Positions 36,114 through 45,744 of a DNA stretch of 64,000 bases are shown piece by piece. Made by a program: the position numbers and the translations under genes. The stretch spans positions 1,064,001 to 1,128,000 of the forward strand of contig NZ_PDJO01000001.1 of the NCBI RefSeq assembly GCF_002563775.1, read 5' to 3'. Every line of letters starts with the position of its first letter. Position 1 is the stretch's first letter. The notes beneath the pieces are model-generated. The model ran no database searches. It saw only the letters and a list, made by a program, of their open reading frames with translations, and had not been told where the DNA came from. The DNA is from Thioclava sp. ES.031 (lineage in GTDB: Bacteria > Pseudomonadota > Alphaproteobacteria > Rhodobacterales > Rhodobacteraceae).

Positions 36114-36530
36114 TCACTCCCACCAGCGATCGATCGACGAAATATCCGCGTCGGACCACCCAAGGTGATGCGCCAGTTCATGCACGAAAATATGGGTGAC
36201 GAGGGACCCGAGGGGCTCGTTGCCGCGCGAGACCCACTCGTCGAGGATCGGGCGGCGGAAGAGCCAGATCACATCCGGATGGCCGCCGGGGTCCATCACG
36301 GATTTCTCGGTCAGCGGGATACCGTCATAGAGCCCGGTCAGCTCGAACGGGTCCTCGATGCCGAGATCGGCAAGCATTGCCTCGGAGGCAAAGTCTTCCA
36401 CCCGGATCGCGACGCCCTGCGCGGCGCGGGCGAATTCCGGCGGAAGCGCCGCGCGTGCGGCCTCGGCCAGCGCCTCGATCTCCTCGATGCCCGGCGCCAT
36501 GACCTCCGCCCAGTCGTAACCCTCGCTCAT
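36114..36530 (-). CDS. Small zincin-like metallopeptidase (DUF1025/MPN-like group)
   Basis: A 138-residue protein whose C-terminus holds the zinc motif HELAHHLGWSD, with glutamate as catalytic base and a downstream Asp as probable third ligand. The family (metallopeptidase family, formerly DUF1025) is widespread in Actinobacteria and Alphaproteobacteria and lies in the cytoplasm. The middle block LTGLYDGIPLTEKS is also typical. GGAGGGG precedes the ATG at 36530. It is divergent from gltX; the substrate is unknown. Confidence 0.9.
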   Translation of the reverse strand: MSEGYDWAEVMAPGIEEIEALAEAARAALPPEFARAAQGVAIRVEDFASEAMLADLGIEDPFELTGLYDGIPLTEKSVMDPGGHPDVIWLFRRPILDEWVSRGNEPLGSLVTHIFVHELAHHLGWSDADISSIDRWWE

Positions 36531-36627
36531 CGCCCCCTCCAAGCCGCTCTGCACGCGCCGCATAGCCCCTCATATGGACAAACGGGCCGCCTTGTGAAAG
36601 AGCAGGCGCCAACAGGAGTTTGCCCAG

Positions 36628-37956
36628 ATGACCACCGTTACCCGTTTCGCCCCGTCGCCCACCGGCTATATCCATGTCGGCAACCTGCGCACCGCGCTGA
36701 TGAATTACCTGATCGCCCGCAAGACCGGCGGTCAATTCATCCTGCGCCTCGACGATACCGATCAGGAGCGTTCGAAGCAGGAATATATCGACGCGCTGAA
36801 GCAGGACCTCGAATGGCTCGGCATCGAATGGGACCGGGAGGAGCGCCAGTCGCTGCGTCTGGACCGCTATGCCGAGGTGGCCGAGAAGCTGAAGGCCGAC
36901 GGTAAGCTTTATGAATGTTTCGAGAGCCCGACCGAGCTGGACCTCAAGCGCAAGAAGCAGCTCAACATGGGCAAGCCGCCGGTCTATGACCGCGCGTCGA
37001 TGCATCTGTCGGATGCCGAAAAAGACGCGATGCGCGCGGAAGGCAAGGAAGGTTACTGGCGCTTCAAGCTGGAACTCGAACGGATCGAGTGGAAGGACGG
37101 CATCCTCGGCGATCTGTCGATCGACGCGGCCAGCGTGTCCGATCCGGTGCTGATCAAGGCCTCGGGGCAGGTGCTTTACACCTTCGCCTCGCCGGTCGAT
37201 GACGCGGATATGGGCATCACCCATATCGTGCGCGGCGGCGACCACGTCACCAACACCGCGACGCAGATCCAGATCATCGAGGCCATCGGCGGCAAGGTTC
37301 CGAGTTTCGCGCACCATTCGCTGCTGACCGGCCCGCAGGGCGAAGAACTGTCGAAGCGCCTTGGCGCGCTCTCGATCCGCGATCTGCGCGCCGAAGGGAT
37401 CGCCCCCGAGGCGTTGCTGTCGATGATGGCGCGTCTGGGCTCGAGCCAGCCGATCGAGCTGAAGATGTCGATCGACGAACTGGCCGACGGGTTCGATCTG
37501 AACCATTTCGGCTCGGCGCCGACGAAATTCGACCCGGCGGACCTGATCCCGCTGACCCGCGCGCGCAACCAGCAGCTGCCGTTCTCGGCCGTGGCGGATC
37601 GCATCGCGGAGCTCGGCATCCCCGAGGATCAGCGCGAGCGCTTCTGGAAGGTCGCCTCGCAGAATATCGACAAGCTCGACGATCTGAAGGGCTGGGCCGA
37701 TCTGTGTCTGAACGGGGCGGAGCCGTCGATCGATGACGAAGATCGCGACTTCATCGCGCAGGCCATGACGATGCTGCCCGCGCCGCCCTATTCCGACACC
37801 ACGTGGAAGGACTGGACCTCGGAGGTGAAAGAGGCGACCGGGCGCAAGGGCAAGGGGCTGTTCATGCCGCTGCGCAAGGCCGTGACCGGCATGGCGCACG
37901 GGCCCGATATGGGCGAGCTGATGCCGCTTCTGCACAAGGTTCCGGCGCGCGGCTGA
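36628..37956 (+). CDS. gltX: Glutamate--tRNA ligase
   Basis: A 442-residue class I aminoacyl-tRNA synthetase. The HIGH motif appears as HVGN in PSPTGYIHVGNLRTAL (residues 10-25), and the KMSKS motif as LSKR in EELSKRLGALSI (about residue 242-250). Both variants are usual for one of the two GltX paralogues found in Alphaproteobacteria. These organisms often lack GlnRS and charge tRNA-Gln through Glu-tRNA-Gln and GatCAB; whether this copy charges tRNA-Glu, tRNA-Gln or both is not visible. It ends with a clear intrinsic terminator. Confidence 0.95.
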   Translation: MTTVTRFAPSPTGYIHVGNLRTALMNYLIARKTGGQFILRLDDTDQERSKQEYIDALKQDLEWLGIEWDREERQSLRLDRYAEVAEKLKADGKLYECFESPTELDLKRKKQLNMGKPPVYDRASMHLSDAEKDAMRAEGKEGYWRFKLELERIEWKDGILGDLSIDAASVSDPVLIKASGQVLYTFASPVDDADMGITHIVRGGDHVTNTATQIQIIEAIGGKVPSFAHHSLLTGPQGEELSKRLGALSIRDLRAEGIAPEALLSMMARLGSSQPIELKMSIDELADGFDLNHFGSAPTKFDPADLIPLTRARNQQLPFSAVADRIAELGIPEDQRERFWKVASQNIDKLDDLKGWADLCLNGAEPSIDDEDRDFIAQAMTMLPAPPYSDTTWKDWTSEVKEATGRKGKGLFMPLRKAVTGMAHGPDMGELMPLLHKVPARG

Positions 37957-37992
37957 CGGCTCCGCCGCAGGCCTGCACAACCAATTCGAGAG

Positions 37993-38021
37993 GCGCGAGG
38001 GGTGAAACCCTCGCGCTTTTT
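37993..38021 (+). terminator. Rho-independent terminator of gltX
   Basis: A 9-bp stem (GCGCGAGGG at 37993-38001 with CCCTCGCGC at 38008-38016), a six-base loop and a run of five T. It separates gltX from the riboswitch-controlled gcv operon. Confidence 0.92.
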
Positions 38022-38131
38022 GTTTGGGCAGTTCGCGACCTCGTGAGGTCGTTTTCGGCGACAAAGCGGCGCTTTTGGCGATTGGGGCTTGTCAGTTGCG
38101 CGCGGGCTCAGGTAATCGGGAGAAGTCGGAT

Positions 38132-38306
38132 ACGGGAGAATCCGGGGGAAACCTCGGTGCCGAAGGAGCAACCGCCCCGGTAAACTCTCAGGCAAAAGGA
38201 CCGTGCCCGACGAAGGACTCTGGAGAGTGATGCTGCGTGCAATCGCGGCATCCGCCGAAGGGATAGCGATCTCAGGCGTCTGCATCGCAGGCACGGACAG
38301 AGGGGG
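38132..38306 (+). promoter_or_regulatory. Tandem glycine riboswitch upstream of gcvT
   Basis: Two glycine aptamers in series. Aptamer 1 (about 38132-38219) has GGGAGAA, TGCCGAAGGAGCAACCGCC and ACTCTCAGGCAAAAGGAC in the expected order. Aptamer 2 (about 38220-38306) has GGAGAGTG, CGCCGAAGGGATAGCGA, CTCAGG and GGACAGAGGGG. In aptamer 2 the loop after CTCAGG carries an extra hairpin, GTCTGC-atc-GCAGGC. Downstream lies a long-range stem (GCATCG with CGATGC) enclosing GAGCC-ggaa-GGCTC, then CCGG-atcat-CCGG just before the gcvT ribosome binding site. Glycine binding is expected to turn on gcvTHP, most likely at translation since no T-run follows. Confidence 0.95.
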
Positions 38307-38369
38307 CATCGGGCGAGCCGGAAGGCTCATGAATCGATGCCGGATCATCCGGCTGAAGGGGAGGCCGCG

Positions 38370-39473
38370 ATGAGCGAGTTGAAACGCACACCGCTATACG
38401 ATCTGCATGTTGAGCTGGGCGCCAAGATGGTGCCTTTCGCGGGCTACGAGATGCCCGTGCAATATCCGCTGGGCGTGATGAAAGAACACCTGCACACCCG
38501 CGCCAAGGCGGGGCTGTTCGATGTCAGCCACATGGGGCAGGTGATCGTGCCGGGCGAAGGCGCTGCCGAGGCGTTCGAGGCGCTGGTGCCGGTGAGCCTG
38601 ATGGGCCTGAAAGAGGGCCGCCAGCGCTATGCGATGTTCACCGATGAGAATGGCGGCATTCTCGATGACCTGATGGTGGCGAACCGTGGCGATCATCTGT
38701 TCGTCGTGGTGAACGCGGCCTGCAAGGAGAACGACATCGCCCATATGCGGGCGCATCTGGAATCGGTCGAGGAGCTCACCGACCGCGCGCTGCTGGCGCT
38801 GCAAGGGCCTGCCGCAGAGGGCGTGCTCGAGGCTCTGGTGCCCGGCACCGCCAAGATGCGCTTCATGGATGTGGGCGTCTATCACTGGAACGGGGCGGAG
38901 CTTTGGATCTCGCGCTCGGGCTACACCGGTGAAGATGGCTACGAGATTTCTGTGCCCGCGGACCGCGCGGTGGAATTCGCCCGCAAGCTGCTCGCCGATG
39001 AGGCGGTGGAGCCGATCGGTCTGGGCGCGCGCGACAGCCTGCGGCTCGAAGCGGGGCTTTGCCTCTACGGCCACGATATCGACACCACCACGACCCCGGT
39101 CGAGGGCAACATCGCCTGGGCGATCCAGAAGGTGCGCCGCAAAGGGGGCGAGCGCGAAGGCGGCTTCCCCGGCGCGGATCGTATCCTGAGCGAATTGGAA
39201 AACGGCCCGAGCCGCCTGCGCCTCGGCCTGCGCCCCGAGGGTCGCGCGCCGATGCGCGAAGGCGTCGAGATTTTCGCCGAGGCCGAGGGTGGCGATCCGA
39301 TCGGGCGCGTGACCTCGGGCGGTTTCGGCCCCTCGATCGAAGCGCCGATGGCGATGGCCTACCTGCCCGCGGGCACCGAGGAAGGCACCACTGTCTATGG
39401 CGAGGTGCGCGGCAAGCGTCTGCCCGCCAAGGTCGTGCCGATGCCCTTCCGCCCTGCAACCTACAAACGCTGA
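38370..39473 (+). CDS. gcvT: Glycine cleavage system aminomethyltransferase (T protein)
   Basis: A 367-residue T protein that moves the methylene group from the aminomethyl-lipoyl H protein to tetrahydrofolate and releases ammonia. The N-terminus ([20 protein letters not shown]), the [10 protein letters not shown] block and the [14 protein letters not shown] segment are characteristic. GGGGAGG precedes the ATG at 38370, directly behind the riboswitch hairpins. It leads the gcvT-gcvH-gcvP operon; no L protein gene is nearby, as usual. Confidence 0.98.
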   Translation: MSELKRTPLYDLHVELGAKMVPFAGYEMPVQYPLGVMKEHLHTRAKAGLFDVSHMGQVIVPGEGAAEAFEALVPVSLMGLKEGRQRYAMFTDENGGILDDLMVANRGDHLFVVVNAACKENDIAHMRAHLESVEELTDRALLALQGPAAEGVLEALVPGTAKMRFMDVGVYHWNGAELWISRSGYTGEDGYEISVPADRAVEFARKLLADEAVEPIGLGARDSLRLEAGLCLYGHDIDTTTTPVEGNIAWAIQKVRRKGGEREGGFPGADRILSELENGPSRLRLGLRPEGRAPMREGVEIFAEAEGGDPIGRVTSGGFGPSIEAPMAMAYLPAGTEEGTTVYGEVRGKRLPAKVVPMPFRPATYKR

Positions 39474-39495
39474 ACAACCAATCGGGAGACGTTAC

Positions 39496-39855
39496 ATGAA
39501 ATTCACCGAAGACCACGAATGGCTCAAAACTGAAGGCGACGTTGTGATCGTCGGCATCACCGGACACGCCTCCGAGCAACTTGGCGATGTCGTCTTCGTC
39601 GAACTGCCGGATGTCGGCGACACGGTCGAGAAGGGCGACGAAATCTGCGTGATCGAGTCGGTCAAGGCCGCCTCCGACATCCTCGCGCCGCTCGACGGCG
39701 AGATCGTCGCGATCAACGAGGATCTGGCCGACAATCCGGGCCTCGTGAACGAAGACCCGCTGGGCAAGGCGTGGTTCTTCAAGATGAAACTCACCGACGC
39801 TTCCGCGCTCGACGGCTTCATGGACGAGGCCGCTTACAAAGACTTCATCGGGTAA
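39496..39855 (+). CDS. gcvH: Glycine cleavage system H protein
   Basis: A 119-residue lipoyl carrier protein that shuttles the aminomethyl group between P and T proteins. The lipoylated residue is Lys57 in [11 protein letters not shown]. The start FTEDHEWLK and the late [10 protein letters not shown] ending match the family. It begins 22 bases after gcvT, and its stop lies five bases before gcvP. Confidence 0.98.
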   Translation: MKFTEDHEWLKTEGDVVIVGITGHASEQLGDVVFVELPDVGDTVEKGDEICVIESVKAASDILAPLDGEIVAINEDLADNPGLVNEDPLGKAWFFKMKLTDASALDGFMDEAAYKDFIG

Positions 39856-39860
39856 TATCC

Positions 39861-42701
39861 ATGACCTTCACCCCCACGACTTACGACAGTTACGATTTCG
39901 CCAATCGCCGCCATATCGGGCCCTCACCGGCCGAGATGGAGGAGATGCTCAAGGCCGTGGGGGCGCCGGACCTCGACGCGCTGATCGCCGAGACGGTGCC
40001 GAAAAGCATCCGTCAGGCCGAGCCGCTGGGCTGGGCGCCGCTGACCGAATACGGCCTCCTGCAGAAGATGGAAGGCGTCGCGAAGAAGAACCGCGTGATG
40101 ACCAGCCTGATCGGGCAGGGCTATTACGGCACCGTCACGCCGCCCGCGATCCAGCGCAACATTCTGGAAAACCCGGCCTGGTACACGGCCTACACGCCCT
40201 ATCAGCCCGAGATCGCGCAGGGCCGCCTTGAGGCGCTTCTGAACTTCCAGACGATGGTGTCGGACCTGACCGGCCTGCCGGTCGCCAATGCCTCGCTTCT
40301 GGACGAGGCGACGGCGGCGGCGGAAGCCATGGCGATGGCGCAGCGCGTGTCGAAGTCGAAGGCCACCGCCTTCTTCGTCGACGAGAACTGCCACCCGCAG
40401 ACCATCGGCGTGATCCAGACCCGGGCCGAGCCGCTCGGAATCGAGGTGATCGTGGGCGCGCCCGAGACGCTTGAGGCCGAGAAGGTCTTCGGCGCGATCT
40501 TCCAATATCCGGGCACCTATGGCCATGTCCGCGACTTCACCGCCGAATGCGAGGCGCTCCATGCCGCGAAGGCCGTGGCCGTGGTCGCGACCGATCTTCT
40601 GGCGCTGTGCCTGCTCAAGGAGCCGGGCGCGATGGGCGCGGATATCGCGGTGGGCTCCGCGCAGCGATTTGGCGTGCCGATGGGCTATGGCGGCCCGCAT
40701 GCGGCGTTCATGTCCTCCACCGACAAGATGAAGCGCGCGATGCCGGGCCGGATCGTCGGTGTGTCGATCGACAGTCACGGCAACCGTGCCTATCGCCTGA
40801 GCCTGCAGACCCGCGAGCAGCATATCCGCCGCGAGAAGGCGACCTCGAATGTCTGCACCGCGCAGGCGCTTCTGGCCGTCATGGCGAGCTTCTACGCGGT
40901 CTTCCACGGCCCCGTCGGCCTGCGCGCGATCTCGGAACGCGTGCACCTGCTGACCGTGCAGCTGGCCGAGGCGTTGAAAGCCGCCGGCGCCTTGGTCGAG
41001 CCCGCGAATTTCTACGACACGATCACCGTCGAGGTGGGCGTGGGCCAGCAGGGCATCCTCGCCGCCGCCCGTCATCGCGGGATCAACCTGCGCAAGGTGG
41101 GCCGCGACCGGGTCGGGATTTCGCTCGACGAGACCAGCGATCCGGGCGTGGTGGCCAAGGTGCTCGACGCGTTCGGGATCACCGAACCCGCCCCGGAAGC
41201 CAAGCAACCGGCAGTGCCGGATGCGCTGCTGCGCGAGAGCGACTACCTCACCCATCCGGTCTTCCACATGAACCGCGCCGAATCCGAGATGATGCGCTAC
41301 ATGCGCCGTCTGTCGGATCGTGACCTCGCGCTCGACCGCGCGATGATCCCGCTCGGCTCGTGCACGATGAAGCTCAACGCAGCCGCCGAGATGATGCCGC
41401 TGACCTGGCCGGAATTCGGCTCGCTGCACCCGTTCGTGCCGCTCGATCAGGCGCAGGGCTATGCGGAGATGATCGACGATCTGACCGCGAAGCTTTGCGA
41501 GATCACCGGCTATGACGCCTTCTCCATGCAGCCCAATTCGGGCGCGCAGGGGGAATATGCGGGGCTGTTGACCATCGCCGCCTATCACCGCGCGAATGGC
41601 GACGATCAGCGCGATGTCTGTCTGATCCCGATGTCGGCGCATGGCACGAACCCGGCCTCGGCGCATATGGCGGGGATGAAGGTCGTCGTGGTGAATTCCG
41701 CACCCAATGGCGACGTGGATCTGGAGGATTTCGAGGCCAAGGCGGCGGAGGCGGGCGACAAGCTCGCGGCCTGCATGATCACGTATCCCTCGACCCATGG
41801 CGTGTTCGAGGAGACGGTGAAGCGCATCTGCGACATCACCCACGAATATGGCGGTCAGGTCTATCTCGATGGCGCCAACCTCAACGCGCTGGTGGGGCTG
41901 GTGAAGCCGGGCGAGATCGGCTCGGATGTGAGCCACCTCAACCTGCACAAGACTTTCGCGATCCCGCATGGCGGCGGCGGTCCCGGCATGGGGCCGATCG
42001 GGGTGAAGTCGCACCTCGCGCCCTTCCTTCCGGGCCACCCCGAGACCGGCGGCGAAGAGGGGCCGGTGAGTGCCGCGCCCTATGGCTCGGCCTCGATCCT
42101 GCTGATCTCCTGGGCCTATATCCTGATGATGGGCGGGCCGGGCCTGACGCAGGCGACCCGCGTCGCGATCCTCGCCGCGAACTACATCGCCGCGAAGTTG
42201 AAAGAGGGCTACCCGATCCTCTTCATGGGCAACCGCGGACGTGTCGCGCATGAATGTATCATCGACACGCGGCCCTTCGCGGAGGTGGGCGTGACGGTGG
42301 ACGATATCGCCAAGCGCCTGATGGATAACGGTTTCCATGCGCCCACGATGAGCTGGCCGGTCGCCGGCACGCTGATGGTGGAGCCCACCGAATCCGAGAC
42401 CAAGGCCGAGATCGACCGCTTCATCACCGCGATGCTTTCGATCCGCGACGAGATCCGCGAGATCGAGGCGGGCGAGATCACGCCCGAGGACAGCCCGCTG
42501 CGCCATGCGCCGCATACGGTGGAAGACCTCGTGGCCGATTGGGACCGGAAATATACCCGCGAGCAGGGCTGTTTCCCGGCAGGCGCTTTCCGCGTCGACA
42601 AATACTGGCCGCCCGTGGGGCGGGTCGACAACGTCTTCGGCGACCGCAACCTGATTTGCACCTGCCCACCGGTCGAGAGCTACGCCGACGCGGCGGAGTA
42701 A
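39861..42701 (+). CDS. gcvP: Glycine dehydrogenase (decarboxylating), P protein
   Basis: A 946-residue single-chain P protein with the two halves fused. It decarboxylates glycine with pyridoxal phosphate and passes the aminomethyl group to GcvH. The cofactor lysine is Lys697 in [14 protein letters not shown]. The N-terminal half has [15 protein letters not shown], and the active-site glycine-rich segment [15 protein letters not shown] lies at the start of the second half. It ends in a strong bidirectional terminator shared with glpX. Confidence 0.98.
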   Translation: MTFTPTTYDSYDFANRRHIGPSPAEMEEMLKAVGAPDLDALIAETVPKSIRQAEPLGWAPLTEYGLLQKMEGVAKKNRVMTSLIGQGYYGTVTPPAIQRNILENPAWYTAYTPYQPEIAQGRLEALLNFQTMVSDLTGLPVANASLLDEATAAAEAMAMAQRVSKSKATAFFVDENCHPQTIGVIQTRAEPLGIEVIVGAPETLEAEKVFGAIFQYPGTYGHVRDFTAECEALHAAKAVAVVATDLLALCLLKEPGAMGADIAVGSAQRFGVPMGYGGPHAAFMSSTDKMKRAMPGRIVGVSIDSHGNRAYRLSLQTREQHIRREKATSNVCTAQALLAVMASFYAVFHGPVGLRAISERVHLLTVQLAEALKAAGALVEPANFYDTITVEVGVGQQGILAAARHRGINLRKVGRDRVGISLDETSDPGVVAKVLDAFGITEPAPEAKQPAVPDALLRESDYLTHPVFHMNRAESEMMRYMRRLSDRDLALDRAMIPLGSCTMKLNAAAEMMPLTWPEFGSLHPFVPLDQAQGYAEMIDDLTAKLCEITGYDAFSMQPNSGAQGEYAGLLTIAAYHRANGDDQRDVCLIPMSAHGTNPASAHMAGMKVVVVNSAPNGDVDLEDFEAKAAEAGDKLAACMITYPSTHGVFEETVKRICDITHEYGGQVYLDGANLNALVGLVKPGEIGSDVSHLNLHKTFAIPHGGGGPGMGPIGVKSHLAPFLPGHPETGGEEGPVSAAPYGSASILLISWAYILMMGGPGLTQATRVAILAANYIAAKLKEGYPILFMGNRGRVAHECIIDTRPFAEVGVTVDDIAKRLMDNGFHAPTMSWPVAGTLMVEPTESETKAEIDRFITAMLSIRDEIREIEAGEITPEDSPLRHAPHTVEDLVADWDRKYTREQGCFPAGAFRVDKYWPPVGRVDNVFGDRNLICTCPPVESYADAAE

Positions 42702-42718
42702 CCGCCAGCCAGAATGAA

Positions 42719-42749
42719 GAAAGGCCGGAGCATCGCGCTCCGGCCTTTC
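42719..42749. terminator. Bidirectional terminator between gcvP and glpX
   Basis: A perfect 13-bp stem (GAAAGGCCGGAGC with GCTCCGGCCTTTC) and a five-base loop, flanked by A-rich sequence on the left and TCTTCTTC on the right. It lies between two convergent genes and can serve both. Confidence 0.88.
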
Positions 42750-42783
42750 TCTTCTTCTCGATAAAAATATCCAGACGCGCCGT

Positions 42784-43749
42784 TTACTTTACCGGGTTGC
42801 GGTAGATCACGCGGCGCAGCGAGCCGGTTTTCGACCGCATCAGCATCGTCTCGGATTCGATATAGGTCGGCTCGCGCTTCACGCCCTTCACGATCGAGCC
42901 GTCGGTCACGCCCGTCGCGGCGAAGATCACGTCCGAGCGCACCATGTCGTCGCGCGCATAGACCTTGTCGAGATCGGTGATCCCGGCCTTCTTCGCACGG
43001 CCACGCTCGTCGTCGTTGCGGAACAACAGCTTGCCCCACATCTGGCCGCCCATGCATTTCAGCGCCGAGGCCGCCAGCACGCCCTCCGGCGCGCCGCCCG
43101 AGCCCATATACATGTCGATGCCGGTGAAATCGGGCTCGGCACAATGGATGACGCCCGCCACGTCGCCATCGGTGATCAGGCGGATCTTCGCACCGGTCTC
43201 GCGGACCTCGGCGATCATGTCCTCATGGCGCGGACGGTCGAGGATGCAGACCGCGATGTCCTTGGTCTCGACGCCCTGGGCCTTGGCCAGCGCCTGAACG
43301 CGCTCGGTCGGGGTCATGTCGAGCGAGACCACGTCTTTCTCGTAGCCCGGGCCGATGGCCAGCTTGTCCATGTAGACGTCGGGCGCGTGCAGCATCGTGC
43401 CGCGCGGCGCCATCGCGATCACGGTCAGCGCGTTGGGCATGTCCTTCGCGGTCAGCGTGGTGCCTTCCAGCGGGTCGAGCGCGATATCCACCTCGGGGCC
43501 TACGCCCTGGCCGACTTCCTCGCCGATAAAGAGCATCGGCGCCTCGTCGCGCTCGCCTTCCCCGATGACCACGGTGCCGCGGATTTCCAGCTTGTTGAGC
43601 TGATCGCGCATCGCGTTCACCGCCGCCTGGTCGGCAGCCTTCTCGTCGCCGCGACCGATCAGGTCGGCGGAGGCATGAGCAGCCGCTTCCGACACGCGGG
43701 CGAGGCCCAGCGAAAGCATGCGGTCGTTGAAATCACTCGGAGGGGTCAT
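42784..43749 (-). CDS. glpX: Fructose-1,6-bisphosphatase class II
   Basis: A 321-residue GlpX-type phosphatase for gluconeogenesis or the Calvin cycle. Metal and substrate motifs are present: GEGERDEAPMLFIGEEVG, DIALDPLEGTTL (the inositol-monophosphatase-like DPLEGT) and MGSGGAPEGVLAA. The length is normal. It lies 275 bases downstream of hom on the same strand; this gap holds no gene that I can support. The hom-glpX order is common in Rhodobacteraceae. Confidence 0.97.
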   Translation of the reverse strand: MTPPSDFNDRMLSLGLARVSEAAAHASADLIGRGDEKAADQAAVNAMRDQLNKLEIRGTVVIGEGERDEAPMLFIGEEVGQGVGPEVDIALDPLEGTTLTAKDMPNALTVIAMAPRGTMLHAPDVYMDKLAIGPGYEKDVVSLDMTPTERVQALAKAQGVETKDIAVCILDRPRHEDMIAEVRETGAKIRLITDGDVAGVIHCAEPDFTGIDMYMGSGGAPEGVLAASALKCMGGQMWGKLLFRNDDERGRAKKAGITDLDKVYARDDMVRSDVIFAATGVTDGSIVKGVKREPTYIESETMLMRSKTGSLRRVIYRNPVK

Positions 43750-44024
43750 TTGGGTCTTCCTGTCTGCCTAGGCGTTGTGGGCCGGGCATAGGTAAAGCCT
43801 GTGGGGGCACGAAGGGCAACCCCGTGAACGCTAACAGGAGGGGCCAGCTGCTATTGCGGTGAAAAATGGCACGCAATGCGGGGGTTGGGGCCGCTCAAGG
43901 TCGCGAAAATAGGCGGCGGATTAACCGCGGCAAGGGGCCGGGGACGCTTCGTCGCGCCGCCCGGCGAATAGTCGCGGTCGGAATGGCGGTGCCCGGCGGG
44001 AAAGGGACGAGCGCTGCGGGCCTT

Positions 44025-45326
44025 TCAGACCTCTTCGATGCGGATCGCGATCGGCTCGCCCTCGACCACGCGGGTCGCGGGCAGGGCGTTGATCGCGGCG
44101 TCGACTGCGTCGCGCGTCGTCTTGTGGGTGACGATCAGCACCGGGGCCGAGGTGTCGGCATGGCCGTATTGGCGCATCCGGCTGATCGAGACGCCCGCCT
44201 CGCCCAGAACGGTCGCGACCTTCGCCAGCGCGCCGGGTTTGTCCGACAGCTGCAGGCGCAGGTAATAGGGCGCGGGGATTGCGGTGACGGCGGGGGTGGG
44301 GGCCTCGAGCTTGTCGGCGGGCTGGCCGAAGACCGGCAGCCGCAACCCGCGTGCGAGGTCCATCACATCGCCCATCACGGCGCTCGCGGTCGGGCCTTCG
44401 CCCGCGCCCGCGCCACGCAGCACGATCTGGCCGACCGAGTCGCCTTCCAGAACGGTCATGTTGGTGCCGCCGGTCAGCTGACCCAGCGGCGAGGTGGCGG
44501 GCACGAGACAGGGCGTCATCCGCTGCTCCAGCCCGCGGCCGGTCATCTGCGCAACGCCCAGGAGCTTGATCTTGTAGCCCATATCGCCCGCGCGGCGGAT
44601 ATCGTCGATCGAGATGCGCCCGATCCCTTCCAGCGTCACGTCGTCGAAAGCGACCTGCGTGCCGAAGGCGATGGAAGCGAGGATGGCGAGCTTGTGGCCC
44701 GCGTCGATCCCGCCCACGTCGAGGTTCGGATCGGCCTCGAGATAGCCAAGCGCGCGCGCCTCTTCGAAGACCGTGTCATAGGGCAGGCCCGCATCTTCCA
44801 TCCGTGTCAGGATGTAGTTGCAGGTGCCGTTCATCACGCCCATCACGCGGCGGATGCCGTTGCCCGCAAGCCCTTCGGTCAGCGTCTTGATGACCGGGAT
44901 GCCGCCCGCGACGGCGGCCTCATAGCGGATCGTGCGGCCGAGGCTCTCGGCGAGTTCCGCGAGCGCCTGACCGTGATGCGCGAGCAGCGCCTTGTTCGCG
45001 GTCACCACGTCCTTGCCCGCTTTCAGCGCGGCTTCGGTGGCGTCCTTCGCGGGGCCTTCATGGCCGCCCATCAGCTCGACGAAGACGTCGATATCGTCGC
45101 GCTGCGCGAGCGTGACCGCATCGTCTTCCCATGCATAGCTCGACAGGTCCGCATCGCGGTTCTTGGTGCGGTCGCGGGCCGAGACGGCGGTGATTTCGAC
45201 CGGACGGCCCGCGCGGGCCGCCAGCAGATCGGCATGACGTTGCACGATCTTCACCACACCGATGCCCACGGTGCCGAGACCCGCGATGCCAAGACGCAAG
45301 GGTGCGGTATCTGAGACGGCGGACAT
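44025..45326 (-). CDS. hom: Homoserine dehydrogenase
   Basis: A 433-residue enzyme for the branch to threonine and methionine. The NAD(P)-binding motif is GIAGLGTVGIGVV near the N-terminus. The dehydrogenase block includes VVTANKALLAHHG and GVMNGTCNYILTRM, and the catalytic lysine region is GYKIKLLGVAQ. The last 80 residues are an ACT domain (LSDKPGALAKVATVLGEAGVSI), which usually gives feedback inhibition by threonine. There is no fused aspartokinase. Confidence 0.97.
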   Translation of the reverse strand: MSAVSDTAPLRLGIAGLGTVGIGVVKIVQRHADLLAARAGRPVEITAVSARDRTKNRDADLSSYAWEDDAVTLAQRDDIDVFVELMGGHEGPAKDATEAALKAGKDVVTANKALLAHHGQALAELAESLGRTIRYEAAVAGGIPVIKTLTEGLAGNGIRRVMGVMNGTCNYILTRMEDAGLPYDTVFEEARALGYLEADPNLDVGGIDAGHKLAILASIAFGTQVAFDDVTLEGIGRISIDDIRRAGDMGYKIKLLGVAQMTGRGLEQRMTPCLVPATSPLGQLTGGTNMTVLEGDSVGQIVLRGAGAGEGPTASAVMGDVMDLARGLRLPVFGQPADKLEAPTPAVTAIPAPYYLRLQLSDKPGALAKVATVLGEAGVSISRMRQYGHADTSAPVLIVTHKTTRDAVDAAINALPATRVVEGEPIAIRIEEV

Positions 45327-45426
45327 AGGGACCTCATGAGCGAAACTTGGTGGTTTGCGCCCTGTTAGCGGGAAAGCGCAGGCAGGGCAACGCGGCGTGC
45401 GGCTTCAACCGCTCTATGGCGAGATT

Positions 45427-45630
45427 TTATTGGCTGCGCATCGCGTCTGCGCGGGTGCGCAACGCATCGGCGCGCGCCTCCAGCTCGGGGGCCGGATCGG
45501 GGGTGAGCGGCTGATCGGTTAGGATCTCGTCCATCGGCAGCAGCGTCGGATAGCCCTCCATCGACTGCTTCGAGCAGGCGGCGAGCGAGGCCAGCAGGGC
45601 AAACAGGGCGATCAGGGCAGGGGCGCGCAT
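45427..45630 (-). CDS. Small lipoprotein, 67 residues
   Basis: A 67-residue lipoprotein precursor. The signal peptide MRAPALIALFALLASLAAC ends in a lipobox LAAC, so Cys19 is the likely lipid anchor. The short mature part is proline- and leucine-rich, then helical (LEARADALRTRADAMRSQ). GGAGAG precedes the start. It is divergent from the TetR gene; the palindrome at 45716 lies between them and may control both. I do not recognise a family. Confidence 0.72.
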   Translation of the reverse strand: MRAPALIALFALLASLAACSKQSMEGYPTLLPMDEILTDQPLTPDPAPELEARADALRTRADAMRSQ

Positions 45631-45715
45631 GGTCTCTCCTCTCGGGACGGGGTCAAACTATTGCGCCCACGGCCCCATTGCCAGTGCCGATTGCGCCGCA
45701 AATCGGGTTTGATAA

Positions 45716-45729
45716 TGAACGCCCGTTCA
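45716..45729. promoter_or_regulatory. Candidate TetR operator
   Basis: An inverted repeat, TGAACG-cc-CGTTCA, lies 16-29 bases before the ATG of the TetR-type regulator and 86 bases before the start of the divergent lipoprotein gene. The arms and spacing resemble operators bound by many TetR dimers, so self-regulation is likely. It falls inside an alternative upstream reading frame of the regulator, which argues for the later start. Confidence 0.55.
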
Positions 45730-45744
45730 GTTAGCGTCGGTATC

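Noticed and set aside
36325..38064. 579-codon minus-strand frame antisense to gltX
   Set aside because: Antisense to a well-conserved synthetase gene and through its terminator, no motifs.
39924..42515. 863-codon open frame antisense to gcvP
   Set aside because: Composition is Arg/His/Gly/Asp-rich without family motifs, and it mirrors the codon pattern of gcvP; a GC-rich shadow frame.
43750..44024. Possible small gene in the gap between glpX and hom
   Set aside because: Open frames there lack ribosome binding sites and familiar composition; no support found.
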